Shown piece by piece: positions 16,153 to 25,530 of a stretch of DNA of 64,000 nt. The stretch is from Streptomyces griseus (lineage in GTDB: Bacteria > Actinomycetota > Actinomycetes > Streptomycetales > Streptomycetaceae). The notes below the pieces were generated by a model that ran no database searches, was not told the origin of the DNA, and saw only the letters and a list, made by a program, of their open reading frames with translations. The stretch spans positions 559,645-623,644 of the forward strand of contig NZ_MDKB01000005.1 of assembly GCF_001715295.1 (NCBI RefSeq). The letters run 5' to 3'. Every line of letters starts with the position of its first letter. Position 1 is the stretch's first letter. The translations under genes and the position numbers were made by a program.

Positions 16153-17838
16153 ATGTCAGACACACCCGGCAGCGCGCTGCCCCGCCAGGTCGCCGACGCC
16201 TACGTCGACGCATTCATCGAACTCGACCCGATCACCGGTACCTATCTCGGGGTCGCGGAAAGCTCCCCCCGGCTACCCGACTTCTCGCCTGCGGGCCAGG
16301 AGGCCATGGCCGGGCTCATCCGCAGCACCCTGGCGGAGCTCGACGCGGCGGAGCGGGTCCCCGGCGCGGACACCGAGGCCGAGCGGCGCTGCGCCCGGCT
16401 GCTGCGCGAGCGGCTGACGGCCGAACTCGCCGTCCACGAGGCGGACGAGGGCCTGCGGGCCGTCTCCAACATCCAGTCACCCGCGCACAGCATCCGCGAG
16501 GTGTTCACCGCGACGCCGACCGCCACCGAGGAGGACTGGGCGGCCGTGGTGGAACGCCTGCGGGCGGTCCCCGGCGCGCTCGAGGGGTACCGCTCCTCAC
16601 TGGCGCTCGGTCTGGAGCGCAAGCTGTACGCGGGTCCGCGTCCCACCGCCACCTTCATCGGTCAGCTGGGCGCCTGGGCCGGGGAGGACGGCCCGGGGTT
16701 CTTCCAGGACTTCGTGTCCGGAGGACCGGACTCGCTGCGGACGGAGCTGGACGAGGCCGCCGGGCAGGCCGCCGAGGGGCTCGTCGCGCTGCGCGACTGG
16801 ATGCGCGAGGTGTACGCCCCCGCGATCGAGGGCGCCCCCGAGATTGTGGGCCGTGAGCGCTACGCCCGCTGGTCGCGCTACTTCAACGGCACGGATCTGG
16901 ACCTGGACGAGGCGTACGCGTACGGCTGGTCCGAATATCACCGCCTGCTGGCCGAGATGAGGACCGAGGCCGACAGGATCCTGCCGGGCGCGGGCCCGTG
17001 GGAGGCGCTCGCGCATCTGGATGTGCACGGCAAGCACATCGAGGGTGTGGAGGAGGTCAGGGTCTGGCTGCAGAACCTCATGGACGAGGCGATCGAGGCC
17101 CTGGACGGTACCCACTTCGAACTCGCCGAGCGCGTACGTACGGTGGAGTCCCGGATCGCTCCGCCCGGAGGAGCGGCCGCGCCCTACTACTCCGGCCCGT
17201 CCGAGGACTTCTCCCGCCCGGGACGCACCTGGCTGCCCACCATGGGACAGACGCGCTTCCCGGTGTACGACCTGGTGTCCACCTGGTACCACGAGGGAGT
17301 GCCGGGCCACCATCTGCAGATCGCGCAGTGGACGCACGTCGCCGACAGCCTCTCGCGCTACCAGGCGTCCGTCGGTCTGGTCAGTGCGAACGCCGAGGGC
17401 TGGGCGCTGTACGCGGAGCGGCTGATGGACGAACTGGGCTTCCTGCCGGACGCGGAGCGCCGGCTCGGCTACCTGGACGCGCAGATGATGCGGTCCTGCC
17501 GGGTGATCGTGGACATCGGCATGCACCTGGAACTGGAGATCCCCGCGGACTCGCCGTTCCACCCGGGTGAGCGGTGGACACCGGACCTGGCGCAGGAGTT
17601 CTTCGGCAACCACAGCGGCCGTCCGGCCGACTTCGTGGAGAGCGAGCTGACCCGCTATCTGTCGATGCCGGGGCAGGCCATCGGTTACAAGCTGGGCGAG
17701 CGTGCCTGGCTGCTGGGACGCGAGAACGCCCGCAAGGCGCACGGCGACGCGTTCGATCTCAAGGCCTGGCACATGGCGGCCCTCTCGCAGGGTTCGCTGG
17801 GGCTGGACGACCTGGTGGACGAACTGTCCCAGCTCTGA
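16153..17838 (+). CDS. DUF885 family protein, probable metallopeptidase
   Basis: A 561-residue protein covering a full DUF885 domain. It opens with AYVDAFIELDPITGTYLGVA. The putative zinc site is TWYHEGVPGHHLQIAQW (~382-398), a HExxxxH-like gluzincin variant, followed ~35 residues later by NAEGWALYAERLMDELGF, whose Glu would be the third ligand. No signal peptide is seen. Family members resemble M32-like or poly-gamma-glutamyl peptidases; the substrate is unknown. The ATG at 16153 follows GAGGATGACCTC. A 17-bp-stem terminator comes directly after the stop. Confidence 0.85.
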   Translation: MSDTPGSALPRQVADAYVDAFIELDPITGTYLGVAESSPRLPDFSPAGQEAMAGLIRSTLAELDAAERVPGADTEAERRCARLLRERLTAELAVHEADEGLRAVSNIQSPAHSIREVFTATPTATEEDWAAVVERLRAVPGALEGYRSSLALGLERKLYAGPRPTATFIGQLGAWAGEDGPGFFQDFVSGGPDSLRTELDEAAGQAAEGLVALRDWMREVYAPAIEGAPEIVGRERYARWSRYFNGTDLDLDEAYAYGWSEYHRLLAEMRTEADRILPGAGPWEALAHLDVHGKHIEGVEEVRVWLQNLMDEAIEALDGTHFELAERVRTVESRIAPPGGAAAPYYSGPSEDFSRPGRTWLPTMGQTRFPVYDLVSTWYHEGVPGHHLQIAQWTHVADSLSRYQASVGLVSANAEGWALYAERLMDELGFLPDAERRLGYLDAQMMRSCRVIVDIGMHLELEIPADSPFHPGERWTPDLAQEFFGNHSGRPADFVESELTRYLSMPGQAIGYKLGERAWLLGRENARKAHGDAFDLKAWHMAALSQGSLGLDDLVDELSQL

Positions 17839-17846
17839 TCGCGGCG

Positions 17847-17890
17847 GTCGCGGGCCGGACCGGGGTGCGCACTCCGGTCCGGCCCGCGAC
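17847..17890 (+). terminator. Very strong hairpin terminator after the DUF885 gene
   Basis: GTCGCGGGCCGGACCGG and its exact complement form a perfect 17-bp stem with a 10-base loop, starting 9 bases after the stop codon. Confidence 0.85.
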
Positions 17891-17974
17891 CCGTCGCCCG
17901 CCCTTCCCTCCCTCCCGTCTCTCCCCCCCCCGGCTTCTCCCTGTCCGCGGGGCGGCTCGAGGAATGAGTCATCG

Positions 17975-18847
17975 ATGGTGCCGCCCGCTTTCCTGTTCTG
18001 CCGTGACCCGTTGCGCCCGGGCCGTCCGGACCCGGCGTTCGCCCGGGAGGCGGCCGCGGTGCGCGGGACCGGCGCGCGGATCGTGCTGATCGATCACGAC
18101 GCGCTGCTCTCCGGTGACCCGGAGGAGGCGCTGGGCCGGGCCGTACGGCCGGACTCGGGGGCCTACTGGTACCGGGGCTGGATGGTTCCGGCCGGCCGTT
18201 ACGAGGAAATGGAGCAGGCGCTCGCCGCACGTGGCTGCACCCTCCTCACGTGCGCCTCCGCCTACCGCGCCGCCCACGAACTCCCGGGCTGGTACGACAC
18301 GTTCGCGGAACTGACCCCCCGCAGCGTCTGGCGCGCCCTGCCCGAGGGCGCCACCCTGCCGGAACCGGCGGTCTGGTCCCGGCTCGCCGCGCGGCTGGGC
18401 TCCGGGCCCGGCGTGGTGAAGGACTTCGTGAAGTCCCGCAAGCACGAGTGGGAGGAGGCGTGCTTCGTGCCGGAGCTGTCGGACACGGACCGGCTCACCT
18501 CCGTCGTCGGCCGCTTCGTCGACCTGCAAGGCGCGTACCTGACCGGTGGAGTGGTGCTGCGGGCCTACGAACCGTTCCTGGCCGGCGGTGAGGCACGCGC
18601 GTGGTGGGTGGACGGCTCGCCGGTCCTGGTCACGGCCCACCCGGACACGCCCGGCCAGGTGCCGGCACCGGCCCTCGACGCGGTCGGCGAGGCGGTGCGC
18701 CGTCTCGGCTGCCGCTGGGTGACGACGGACCTGGCGTTGCGGAAGGACGGGGTGTGGCGGGTGGTGGAGGTCGGGGACGGACAGGTCAGCGGGCTGCCCG
18801 CCGGCGAGGACGGCGAGGACCTGTTCGCCGCCCTCCTCGGCGCCTGA
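17975..18847 (+). CDS. ATP-grasp domain protein
   Basis: A 290-residue protein. The N-terminal third is a pre-ATP-grasp-like region (PPAFLFCRDPLRPGRPDPAF; GAYWYRGWMVPAGRYEEMEQ). The ATP-grasp part includes GPGVVKDFVKSRKHEWEEAC (~149-168), with Lys residues placed to bind ATP, then VLRAYEPFLAGGEARAWWVD and a C-terminal metal and nucleotide segment WRVVEVGDGQVSGLP. This matches a small actinobacterial ATP-grasp group of unknown substrate, possibly a ligase. The ATG at 17975 lies 10 bases after GAGGAA. Not linked to peptide or natural-product genes here. Confidence 0.75.
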   Translation: MVPPAFLFCRDPLRPGRPDPAFAREAAAVRGTGARIVLIDHDALLSGDPEEALGRAVRPDSGAYWYRGWMVPAGRYEEMEQALAARGCTLLTCASAYRAAHELPGWYDTFAELTPRSVWRALPEGATLPEPAVWSRLAARLGSGPGVVKDFVKSRKHEWEEACFVPELSDTDRLTSVVGRFVDLQGAYLTGGVVLRAYEPFLAGGEARAWWVDGSPVLVTAHPDTPGQVPAPALDAVGEAVRRLGCRWVTTDLALRKDGVWRVVEVGDGQVSGLPAGEDGEDLFAALLGA

Positions 18848-18860
18848 GCCGGGCACCCCG

Positions 18861-18881
18861 CGGCACCGGAGCGAGGTGCCG
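18861..18881 (+). terminator. Hairpin after the ATP-grasp gene
   Basis: CGGCACC, 7 bases, GGTGCCG: a 7-bp stem starting 14 bases after the stop codon. Moderate support only. Confidence 0.4.
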
Positions 18882-18890
18882 TGCCTGCCG

Positions 18891-18950
18891 GTGTCCGGCG
18901 GCTCGGTGTCCGGCCGTTCCGTGTCCGGCTGTTCGCTGTCCGGCAGGGCT
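18891..18950. repeat. Four imperfect 15-bp tandem repeats
   Basis: Units at 18891, 18906, 18921 and 18936, each starting GTGTCCGG or CTGTCCGG and ending in a variable GTTC-like part. They lie in the gap between the ATP-grasp and sbcC genes, which converge. Probably slippage-derived; no gene or known function is apparent in the gap 18848-19014. Confidence 0.6.
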
Positions 18951-19014
18951 CGGCGCACGGCGTCCTCGGCGCGGTGACCTCCGGCGGCGGGCTCGGTCCT
19001 CGGCCCGCCGGCGA

Positions 19015-22000
19015 TCAGCCGCCGGGCGCGCCGGACACCTGGTGGCGCACCGTCGACCCGTGCCGCTCCTTCACCACCTCGAGCTGGGCGGGGATCCGGC
19101 GGCGCAGGTCGGCCACATGGCTGACGATGCCGACGCTCCGGTCCCGTTCGCGCAAGGAGTCCAGGACGTCGAGCACCTCGTCCAGCGTCTGGTCGTCGAG
19201 GCTGCCGAATCCCTCGTCGATGAAGAGCGTGTCCAGCCGTACGCCGCCCGCCTCGTCGGTCACGACGTCGGCGAGGCCGAGAGCCAGGGCGAGTGAGGCG
19301 AAGAAGGTCTCGCCGCCTGACAGGGTGGCGGTGTCGCGCTCCCGGCCCGTCCACGCGTCCACGACGTGCAGGCCCAGACCGGCCCTGCGGCCACCGCTGC
19401 GCGCGTCGGAGTGGACCAGGGTGTAGCGGCCGGACGACATCCGGCGGAGGCGGGCCGTCGCCGCGGCGGCGACCTGTTCGAGGCGGGCCGCGAGGACGTA
19501 CGACTCCAGCCGCATCCTGCGTTCGTTGTCGGCGGAGGTGCCCGCGGTGAGCCCCGCGAGACGGGCCACCCGTTCGTGCTCCCGGCGCAGCGGCCCCAGA
19601 GCGCGCACCTCCTGCGCCACGCGCGCCGAGAGCCGGTCGAGCTCGCCGCAGCGCTCCTCGGCGGCGGCGAGCCCGGCGGCGCTGTCGCGCAGCAGCCGTG
19701 CCGACGCGTCGTACTCCTTCCCGGCGGCGGCCGGGTCGGCGGGCGGCCGCCCGGCGGCCGCCCGTGCGTCCTCCTCGGCGAGCCGGTCGGCGACGCCTGC
19801 GGACTCCGCCTGCCAGGCGTCGACGCGGTGCTGCAGCTCCCGCTGGGCGGTCTCGCTCAGGACCTTCGCCGCGGCGGCCTGCGGGGTGTCGAATCCGGCG
19901 CGGAAGGCGGCGTCGGCGAGGCGCCCGTCCGCTTCCTTGCGTTGTTCGGCGGCCCGTTGTTCGGCGCGTAGTGCCTCGGTGGCCCCGGCGAGCAGCGCGA
20001 CCTGCCGTTCGAGCACGGCCGCGTGCGCGGCGACGGAGTCCGAAGCGCCGCGGGCGTGCAGGAGTTCGGCCTCCAGGACCGAACGTTCCCGGTCGAGCAC
20101 TTCGCGCCGTGAGGTTCGGGCCGCGGCACGCCGCTCGGCCCGCTGCCGGTCGTCCAGCCGTCCGAGGTGCTCACGCTCGGCAGCGGCCAGGGCCTCCCTG
20201 GCCGCGTGCGTGCCTGCGGCCAGGCGGTGTGCCTCCTCGTGTTCCCGGGTCAGTACGGCGACGGCCGCCTCGAGGACCGTCACGGAGGCGTCCGCGCCCG
20301 CCGCGTGGGGTGCGATCGCCTCGTCGGCGGGGCGCGTCCCGTCCGCGGCGTCCGCCCGTTCCGTCCCCACTTCCGCCCGAGCTGCGGCCAGGCGTTCCCG
20401 GAGCAGTTCCAGGTCGCGCTCCGCCTCCGCGCGGGCCCGGTCGGCGCGCCGGTGGTCCGCGAGAGCGGCTTCCTCCGTCGCCCGGTCCACGTGGCCGTCG
20501 CCCGGGCGGGCGGGCTCCGGGTGCTCGGCCGAGCCGCACACTCCGCAGGGCTCGCCGTCGACCAGGTGTGCGGCCAGCTCGGCCGCGATGCCCCGCAACC
20601 GCTGCTCGCGGAGCCCCAGCCAGGTCTCGTGCGCCGTCACCGCACGTTCACGGGCCGCCGTCAGGGCTTCCAGGGCCGGCGTCTCCCGCTCCGCGAGGGC
20701 GTCGCGCCGGCGTGCCGCGTCCAGTCTCCGGCGCGCCGGTGCCAGCAGGCCCGCCAGCCGTTCGGCCCGGGTGGCGGCCTCCTGGGCGGTCTGGACGCGT
20801 GCGGTCAGCTCCTGGCGGGTGGCTTCCCACCCGGCCGTCCAGTCGGCCGCTTCCTGGATCAGCTCGTCGTCGGCCCGGGACTGCCTGTCGAGGTCGGCCA
20901 GTTCGGCGTCGATCTCGCTGCTGCGCCGCTCGGCACGGCGGGCGGCGTCGAGGGCGCCCAGTTCCGCCCTGAGGCGGCGCTCGGTGCCGGCCAGTTGCTC
21001 GGCTCCCGCGTCGGCCAGTTCCGGGGGCAGTGCGGCACGGGACCGCTCCCGGGCCTCCTCGGCGATCCCGTGGGCCCGCTCGGCCTCGTCGCGGAGTTCG
21101 AGCGCCGGGGCGACCCGGTCCGCCCTGCGGGCGTGTGCCAGCTGTTCAGCACAGCGGTCGTGCTCCGCCCGGCGCTCCTCCAGTGCCGCGGAGCGGCGAC
21201 GGGTCTCCTCGTACCGCTGCTGGAGACGGGCGAGTTCGCGCTCCGCCTCGAGCGCGAGGCGTGCGGTGGTGTTCCGGCTCTCCGCGCGGGACACGACGGA
21301 CCGGGCGATGTCGAGCCGTTCACGCGCGCCGGTGCGTGCGATCGCGGCCCACTCCAGTACGCCTTCGGCGAGCCCGGGCTCGCCCGGTCCGGTCCCGGGC
21401 AGTGCCGTGTCGCCCGCCGCGGGCCCGGCCGCCTGGGCGATGCGCTGGGCGAGGGCAAGGATCTGCTCGTCGCCGGACCGGACCCGGGCCTCGGCGGCGC
21501 GGCGGAGCTCGGCCAGCCGCTCCTCCACGGCTGCGAACCTGCGGGTGTCGAAGAGTCTGCCGAGCAGCTTGCCACGGGCCTCCGCGTCCGCCCGCAGGAA
21601 GCGGGCGAAGTCGCCCTGCGGCAGCAGCACGACCTGGCAGAACTGGTCTCGGCTCATCCCGACGAGGCCGCCGATCTCCTCGCCGATCTCCTGGTGGGAA
21701 CGGCTCAGCGCCTGCCAGCCCTTCTCGGGGTCGTACTCTCGCAGTCCGCTCTGCGCCTTCTCCGTCGTGAAGCCGCCGCCCCTCCTCTTGGGACGGAGCT
21801 GGGCGGGTGACCTGGTGACCTCCAGCCGGCGCCCTCCGACGGTCAGCTCCAGCCGGACCTCGGTGGGGAGGTCGACCGGGGCGTGGTCGCTGCGCAGGGA
21901 GGTGCCGGGGCTCTGCCGGGCGCCTGGCACGGCCCCGTAGAGCCCGTAGCAGACGGCGTCGAGCACCGATGTCTTGCCCGCACCCGTCGGGCCGTGCAGC

Positions 22001-22095
22001 AGGAAGAGGCCGGCCGACGCCAGGGCGTCGAAGTCGACCTCCTGGGTGGCGCCGAAAGGGCCGAAGGCCGTGAGGGTGAGCTTGTGGAGTCTCAA
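19015..22095 (-). CDS. sbcC: Exonuclease SbcCD subunit C (SMC-like ATPase)
   Basis: A 1026-residue SMC-type ATPase. Walker A is GPTGAGKTS at residues ~33-41. Long coiled coils fill the middle, with a zinc hook GEPCGVCGSAEHPEP near the centre. The C-terminal ATPase half has LSGGETFFASLALALGLADV (signature) and TLFIDEGFGSLDD (Walker B). With SbcD it forms a nuclease complex that processes hairpins and blocked DNA ends. The TTG start at 22095 overlaps the sbcD stop (TTGA), a normal coupled arrangement; the frame is open upstream inside sbcD but the protein clearly begins with LHKLTLTAFGPFG. Confidence 0.95.
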   Translation of the reverse strand: MRLHKLTLTAFGPFGATQEVDFDALASAGLFLLHGPTGAGKTSVLDAVCYGLYGAVPGARQSPGTSLRSDHAPVDLPTEVRLELTVGGRRLEVTRSPAQLRPKRRGGGFTTEKAQSGLREYDPEKGWQALSRSHQEIGEEIGGLVGMSRDQFCQVVLLPQGDFARFLRADAEARGKLLGRLFDTRRFAAVEERLAELRRAAEARVRSGDEQILALAQRIAQAAGPAAGDTALPGTGPGEPGLAEGVLEWAAIARTGARERLDIARSVVSRAESRNTTARLALEAERELARLQQRYEETRRRSAALEERRAEHDRCAEQLAHARRADRVAPALELRDEAERAHGIAEEARERSRAALPPELADAGAEQLAGTERRLRAELGALDAARRAERRSSEIDAELADLDRQSRADDELIQEAADWTAGWEATRQELTARVQTAQEAATRAERLAGLLAPARRRLDAARRRDALAERETPALEALTAARERAVTAHETWLGLREQRLRGIAAELAAHLVDGEPCGVCGSAEHPEPARPGDGHVDRATEEAALADHRRADRARAEAERDLELLRERLAAARAEVGTERADAADGTRPADEAIAPHAAGADASVTVLEAAVAVLTREHEEAHRLAAGTHAAREALAAAEREHLGRLDDRQRAERRAAARTSRREVLDRERSVLEAELLHARGASDSVAAHAAVLERQVALLAGATEALRAEQRAAEQRKEADGRLADAAFRAGFDTPQAAAAKVLSETAQRELQHRVDAWQAESAGVADRLAEEDARAAAGRPPADPAAAGKEYDASARLLRDSAAGLAAAEERCGELDRLSARVAQEVRALGPLRREHERVARLAGLTAGTSADNERRMRLESYVLAARLEQVAAAATARLRRMSSGRYTLVHSDARSGGRRAGLGLHVVDAWTGRERDTATLSGGETFFASLALALGLADVVTDEAGGVRLDTLFIDEGFGSLDDQTLDEVLDVLDSLRERDRSVGIVSHVADLRRRIPAQLEVVKERHGSTVRHQVSGAPGG

Positions 22096-23258
22096 CGCGC
22101 CACCTCGTTCACACCGTCGTGCACCCGTACGTCGTCGAGGACCCCCCGCAGCACCGCGCGTTCCGGCTCGCTGGGGCCGTCGCCGCCGCGCACATGGGCC
22201 ACGAAGTCCTCCGTGATCTGCTGGTCGTCGCGTCCCTTGAGCCGTTGCGCGTACGAGGCGAGCGGGTCCCCGGCGGACCGCTCCGGTTCGAGGACGAGGC
22301 TGAGCGTGTGCGGGTAGCGCTCCAGGAGGCGGGCCATCGGCTCGTCCGGCCGCGTGGGGTCGGTGAGGGTGGCCTCCACCCACGACTCCTGGTGCCGTTC
22401 GAGTGCGGGATCGTCGAGCAGCGTGGACAGGCGCCCGCGCAGGCGCGCGAGCGGGCGCGGGACGGGGCAGTCGACGCGTTCGGCGGTGATCTCCCCGCCG
22501 GCCCCGATGTCGGTCAGCCACATCGTCTTGCGGTGGGTGTGTTCGGAGAAGGAGTACGGGAGCGGGGAGCCCGAGTAGCGGATCCGCTCCGTCACGGTCT
22601 GGCAGCCGTGCAGGTGCCCGAGCGCGACGTAGTCGACGCCGTCGAAGACACCTGCGGGGACGGCGGCGACTCCGCCGACGGTGATGTCGCGTTCGCTGTC
22701 ACTCGGTTCGCCGCCCGCGACGAACGCGTGAGCGAGGACCACGGAGCGGGTGGTGTCCGGGCGGGCCGCGAGATCGGCGCGTACCTGGTCCATGGCGGCC
22801 GCGAGGACCGCTTCGTGTCCCGTCCTCGTGGCGCCCAGCGTGTCGCGGACCAGGGCGGGTTCCAGGTAGGGGAGGCCGTAGAACGCCACGTCGCCGTGCG
22901 CGTCGGGCAGCACGACGGGGGTGGCGCACGCGCCGGGGTCGGTGCGCAGGTGGATGCCCGCCCCGGCGATCAGCCCGGCACCCACGCCGAGCCTGCGGGC
23001 CGAGTCGTGGTTGCCGGAGATCATGATCGTCGGCACGCCGGCGGCGGCCAGCCGGTGGAGCACGTCGTCGAAGAGCTGAACGGCCGGGAGGGGGGGTACC
23101 GCCCGGTCGTAGATGTCGCCCGACACCACGACCACGTCGGCCTCACGGTCCCGTGCCGTCCGCACGAGGTGGTCGAGGAAGACGGCCTGGGCGTCGAGCA
23201 TCGGGACGCGGTGGAACGACCGCCCCAGGTGCCAGTCCGAGGTGTGCAGGATCCTCAT
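22092..23258 (-). CDS. sbcD: Exonuclease SbcCD subunit D (Mre11-like nuclease)
   Basis: A 388-residue metallophosphoesterase nuclease. Motif I is MRILHTSDWHLGRSFH. Motif II is VVVVSGDIYDRAVPP. Motif III is MISGNHDSARRL. A later histidine motif is DYVALGHLHGCQTV. These residues build the two-metal site. It is the catalytic subunit of SbcCD, with 3'-5' exonuclease and hairpin endonuclease activity in the family. It is translated just before sbcC with a TTGA overlap. Confidence 0.95.
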   Translation of the reverse strand: MRILHTSDWHLGRSFHRVPMLDAQAVFLDHLVRTARDREADVVVVSGDIYDRAVPPLPAVQLFDDVLHRLAAAGVPTIMISGNHDSARRLGVGAGLIAGAGIHLRTDPGACATPVVLPDAHGDVAFYGLPYLEPALVRDTLGATRTGHEAVLAAAMDQVRADLAARPDTTRSVVLAHAFVAGGEPSDSERDITVGGVAAVPAGVFDGVDYVALGHLHGCQTVTERIRYSGSPLPYSFSEHTHRKTMWLTDIGAGGEITAERVDCPVPRPLARLRGRLSTLLDDPALERHQESWVEATLTDPTRPDEPMARLLERYPHTLSLVLEPERSAGDPLASYAQRLKGRDDQQITEDFVAHVRGGDGPSEPERAVLRGVLDDVRVHDGVNEVAR

Positions 23259-23393
23259 GCCGTCACTCCGAACCCGCTCCGACCCTCATGTGCCGTCTCC
23301 TCCGCCCCCTGGGCCGCTCCGGCCCGCCGTCCGGCCCGCGCGGATCTCCGCCGCGGACCCGGGCCACGCTAACGCCGTGCGGTCCCTTCCCTG

Positions 23394-24029
23394 TCATCCG
23401 GGTCGGACGTCCCCGTACGCCTCGCCACCCAGTTCGAGCGTGGCGGAGCCGGCCGTGACGTCGGCGAGCCAGGCCCGGAATCCCTCGATGTCGGCGTCGG
23501 GCAGCCCGACACCGATGGTCACCGCCTCCGCGTACCGCACGTCGTGCACGCTCCGGCCGGTGGCGCGGAGGTCGTTCTCCAGCTTGCCCGCCCGCTGGTG
23601 GTCGACGGTGACGGTGGCGAGCCGGTAGCGCCGCCGGGTGACCGTGCCCAGCGCGTCCAGCGCCTCCCCCACCGCCCCGCCGTAGGCCCGGATCAGCCCG
23701 CCGGCGCCGAGCTTCACACCGCCGTAGTAGCGGGTGACGACGGCGACGACGTAGCGCGTCTCGCGGCGCATGAGCATCTGGAGCATGGGTACGCCCGCGG
23801 TACCGCCGGGCTCCCCGTCGTCTGCGGCCTTCTGCACGGAGGCGTCGGCGCCGATCACGTACGCGAAGCAGTTGTGCGTCGCGGTGGGATGCTCCTTGCG
23901 GACGCGTGCGACGAACGCCTGCGCCTCCTCCTCCGTGGCGGCGGGGGCGAGCGCACAGAGGAAGCGCGACCGGTTCACCTCGGTCTCGTGGACGCCCGCG
24001 CGGGCGACGGTCCGGTACTGCTCCTGCAT
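23394..24029 (-). CDS. YigZ/IMPACT family protein (UPF0029)
   Basis: A 211-residue protein. The N-terminal UPF0029/IMPACT domain has EVNRSRFLCALAPAATEEEA, KEHPTATHNCFAYVIG and the family signature DDGEPGGTAGVPMLQMLMRR (~72-91), then VAVVTRYYGGVKLGAGGLIR. The second part is a short DUF1949-like domain. In E. coli and eukaryotes relatives are tied to translation or the Gcn2 pathway, but no enzyme activity is known. It stands alone upstream of sbcD in the same direction (135 bases apart). Confidence 0.9.
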   Translation of the reverse strand: MQEQYRTVARAGVHETEVNRSRFLCALAPAATEEEAQAFVARVRKEHPTATHNCFAYVIGADASVQKAADDGEPGGTAGVPMLQMLMRRETRYVVAVVTRYYGGVKLGAGGLIRAYGGAVGEALDALGTVTRRRYRLATVTVDHQRAGKLENDLRATGRSVHDVRYAEAVTIGVGLPDADIEGFRAWLADVTAGSATLELGGEAYGDVRPG

Positions 24030-24146
24030 CAGGCCACCCTATGCGCCCGTTCGCCGGCGCCGTTAACCCTCCCGCGGGGGGCCGATCCGACAAGCCGTTC
24101 ACCCGTTCGTGGGGAATGACCGGGCCGGACCGTCCGTTGTCGGGGC

Positions 24147-24563
24147 ATGTACGCAGACGACGAGACGGTCAGCAGGATCCTTCAGGACTCGGGCGACACC
24201 TGGGCGGTGGTCGGCCTGTCGTCCAACCGCTCCCGGGCGGCCTACGGGGTGGCCGAGGTCCTCCAGCGCTTCGGCAAGAGAGTGGTCCCGGTGCATCCCA
24301 AGGCCGAGCCGGTCCACGGCGAGCAGGGCTACGCCTCGCTGGCGGACATCCCCTTCCCCGTCGATGTGGTGGACGTCTTCGTCAACAGCGACCTGGCCGG
24401 CGCGGTGGCCGACGAGGCGGTCACCGCGGGCGCGAAGGCGGTCTGGTTCCAGCTCGGCGTGATCGACGAGGAGGCGTACGCGCGCACGCGCGCCGCCGGC
24501 CTGGACATGGTGATGGACCGCTGCCCCGCCATCGAGATACCCCGCCTGGGCCGCCGCTCCTGA
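24147..24563 (+). CDS. CoA-binding domain protein (YccU-like)
   Basis: A 138-residue single-domain Rossmann protein. It contains WAVVGLSSNRSRAAYGVAEV (~18-37), a glycine-rich nucleotide/CoA-binding turn, then VVPVHPKAEPVHGEQGYASL, DVVDVFVNSDLAGAVADEAV and AVWFQLGVIDEEAYARTRAA. It corresponds to the CoA-binding part of acyl-CoA synthetases, free-standing. Cellular role is not known. It is divergent from yigZ and followed by the acetyltransferase gene after 36 bases, probably in one transcript. Confidence 0.9.
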   Translation: MYADDETVSRILQDSGDTWAVVGLSSNRSRAAYGVAEVLQRFGKRVVPVHPKAEPVHGEQGYASLADIPFPVDVVDVFVNSDLAGAVADEAVTAGAKAVWFQLGVIDEEAYARTRAAGLDMVMDRCPAIEIPRLGRRS

Positions 24564-24599
24564 CAGGCGGGGTGCCGGGCGCGGCCCGCGGCGGGGAGA

Positions 24600-25418
24600 A
24601 TGCGTGCCGTGACACGGCATCCCCGGCATCCCGTCCCCGCCGACCGGATCGCGGCCCAGCTCCGGGCGCTCGGTGTGGAGCGGGGAGGCGTCCTGCTGGT
24701 GCACGCGTCCATGCGTGCCGCCGGAGGGGACGCCGGAGCGATGGCCAGGGCCCTTCGCGTGGCGCTGGGTCCGCGGGGCACCCTGGTGGTCCCTTCCTTC
24801 ACCCCGGAGAACTCCGACACGTCCGCCCTCCACCTGGACCGCGTCCGCGGCCTGGGCCGGGAGGAGCGCGCGGCCGTGCTGGCGGAGATGCCGCCCTTCG
24901 ACCGGGCCTCCTCACCCGCGCCCTCCATGGGGCGGCTGGCCGAGTCGGTGCGGCTGACGCGGGGGGCGGTCCGCAGCGCGCACCCGCAGACGTCGTTCGC
25001 CGCGGTCGGCCCGGAGGCGGCGAGGCTGCTCGGGCATCACCGCCCGGACTGTCATCTGGGCGAGGACTCCCCGCTCGCCCGGCTCTACGAGGCCGATGCC
25101 CGCGTCCTGCTGCTCGGGACGGAATTCGGCACCTGCACCGCCTTCCATCTCGCCGAGTACCGGCTCCCGGCGCCGCCCCGGCGCCTGTACCGCTGTGTCA
25201 TCGCGTCGGACGGCGGTCGCCGGTGGTGGGAGTACGAGGACATCGAGCTGGACGACAGCGACTTCCCGTCCCTGGGCGCGGATTTCGAACAGTCGGTTGC
25301 CGCCGGGGAGGTGCGCCGCGGGAGGGTGGGTGCGGCGCCCAGCCGTCTCTTCCGGCTCCGCGCGGCGGTGGACTTCGCCACCGGCTGGCTGGAAGACCAC
25401 CGCTCCCCCGGTGGATGA
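24600..25418 (+). CDS. AAC(3)-family aminoglycoside-type N-acetyltransferase
   Basis: A 272-residue protein of the antibiotic 3-N-acetyltransferase family. Matches: RGGVLLVHASMRAAGG (~28-43), RGTLVVPSFTPENSD, FDRASSPAPSMGRLAESVRL, RSAHPQTSFAAVGPEA, and HLGEDSPLARLYEADARVLL followed by GTCTAFHLAEYRLP. Enzymes of this fold acetylate the 3-amino group of 2-deoxystreptamine aminoglycosides with acetyl-CoA, but many chromosomal actinobacterial members have no proven drug substrate. ATG at 24600 or GTG at 24609 could be the start; GGGGAG precedes both. No aminoglycoside biosynthesis genes are nearby. Confidence 0.85.
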   Translation: MRAVTRHPRHPVPADRIAAQLRALGVERGGVLLVHASMRAAGGDAGAMARALRVALGPRGTLVVPSFTPENSDTSALHLDRVRGLGREERAAVLAEMPPFDRASSPAPSMGRLAESVRLTRGAVRSAHPQTSFAAVGPEAARLLGHHRPDCHLGEDSPLARLYEADARVLLLGTEFGTCTAFHLAEYRLPAPPRRLYRCVIASDGGRRWWEYEDIELDDSDFPSLGADFEQSVAAGEVRRGRVGAAPSRLFRLRAAVDFATGWLEDHRSPGG

Positions 25419-25508
25419 GTGGCCGCGGCCGGGCCGTACACCGAACGTCGCCCGACGGGAGGGCCCCCGCTCGGATCCCCCCGGGCGACGGTCCCCGTCG
25501 CGCCCGGT

Positions 25509-25530
25509 CCGGGCGTGGGATCACGCCCGG
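25509..25530. terminator. Hairpin between converging acetyltransferase and hexapeptide-repeat genes
   Basis: CCGGGCGTG, 4 bases, CACGCCCGG: a perfect 9-bp stem containing the stop codon of the minus-strand gene. It could serve both genes. Confidence 0.55.

Noticed and set aside
19526..21940. Long open frame on the plus strand opposite sbcC
   Set aside because: It is composed of Arg/Ser/Ala codons with reversed third-position bias and has no domain; it is the expected shadow of a long G+C-rich gene. The same applies to 53713-56493 opposite mgtA and 57255-59066 opposite the channel gene.
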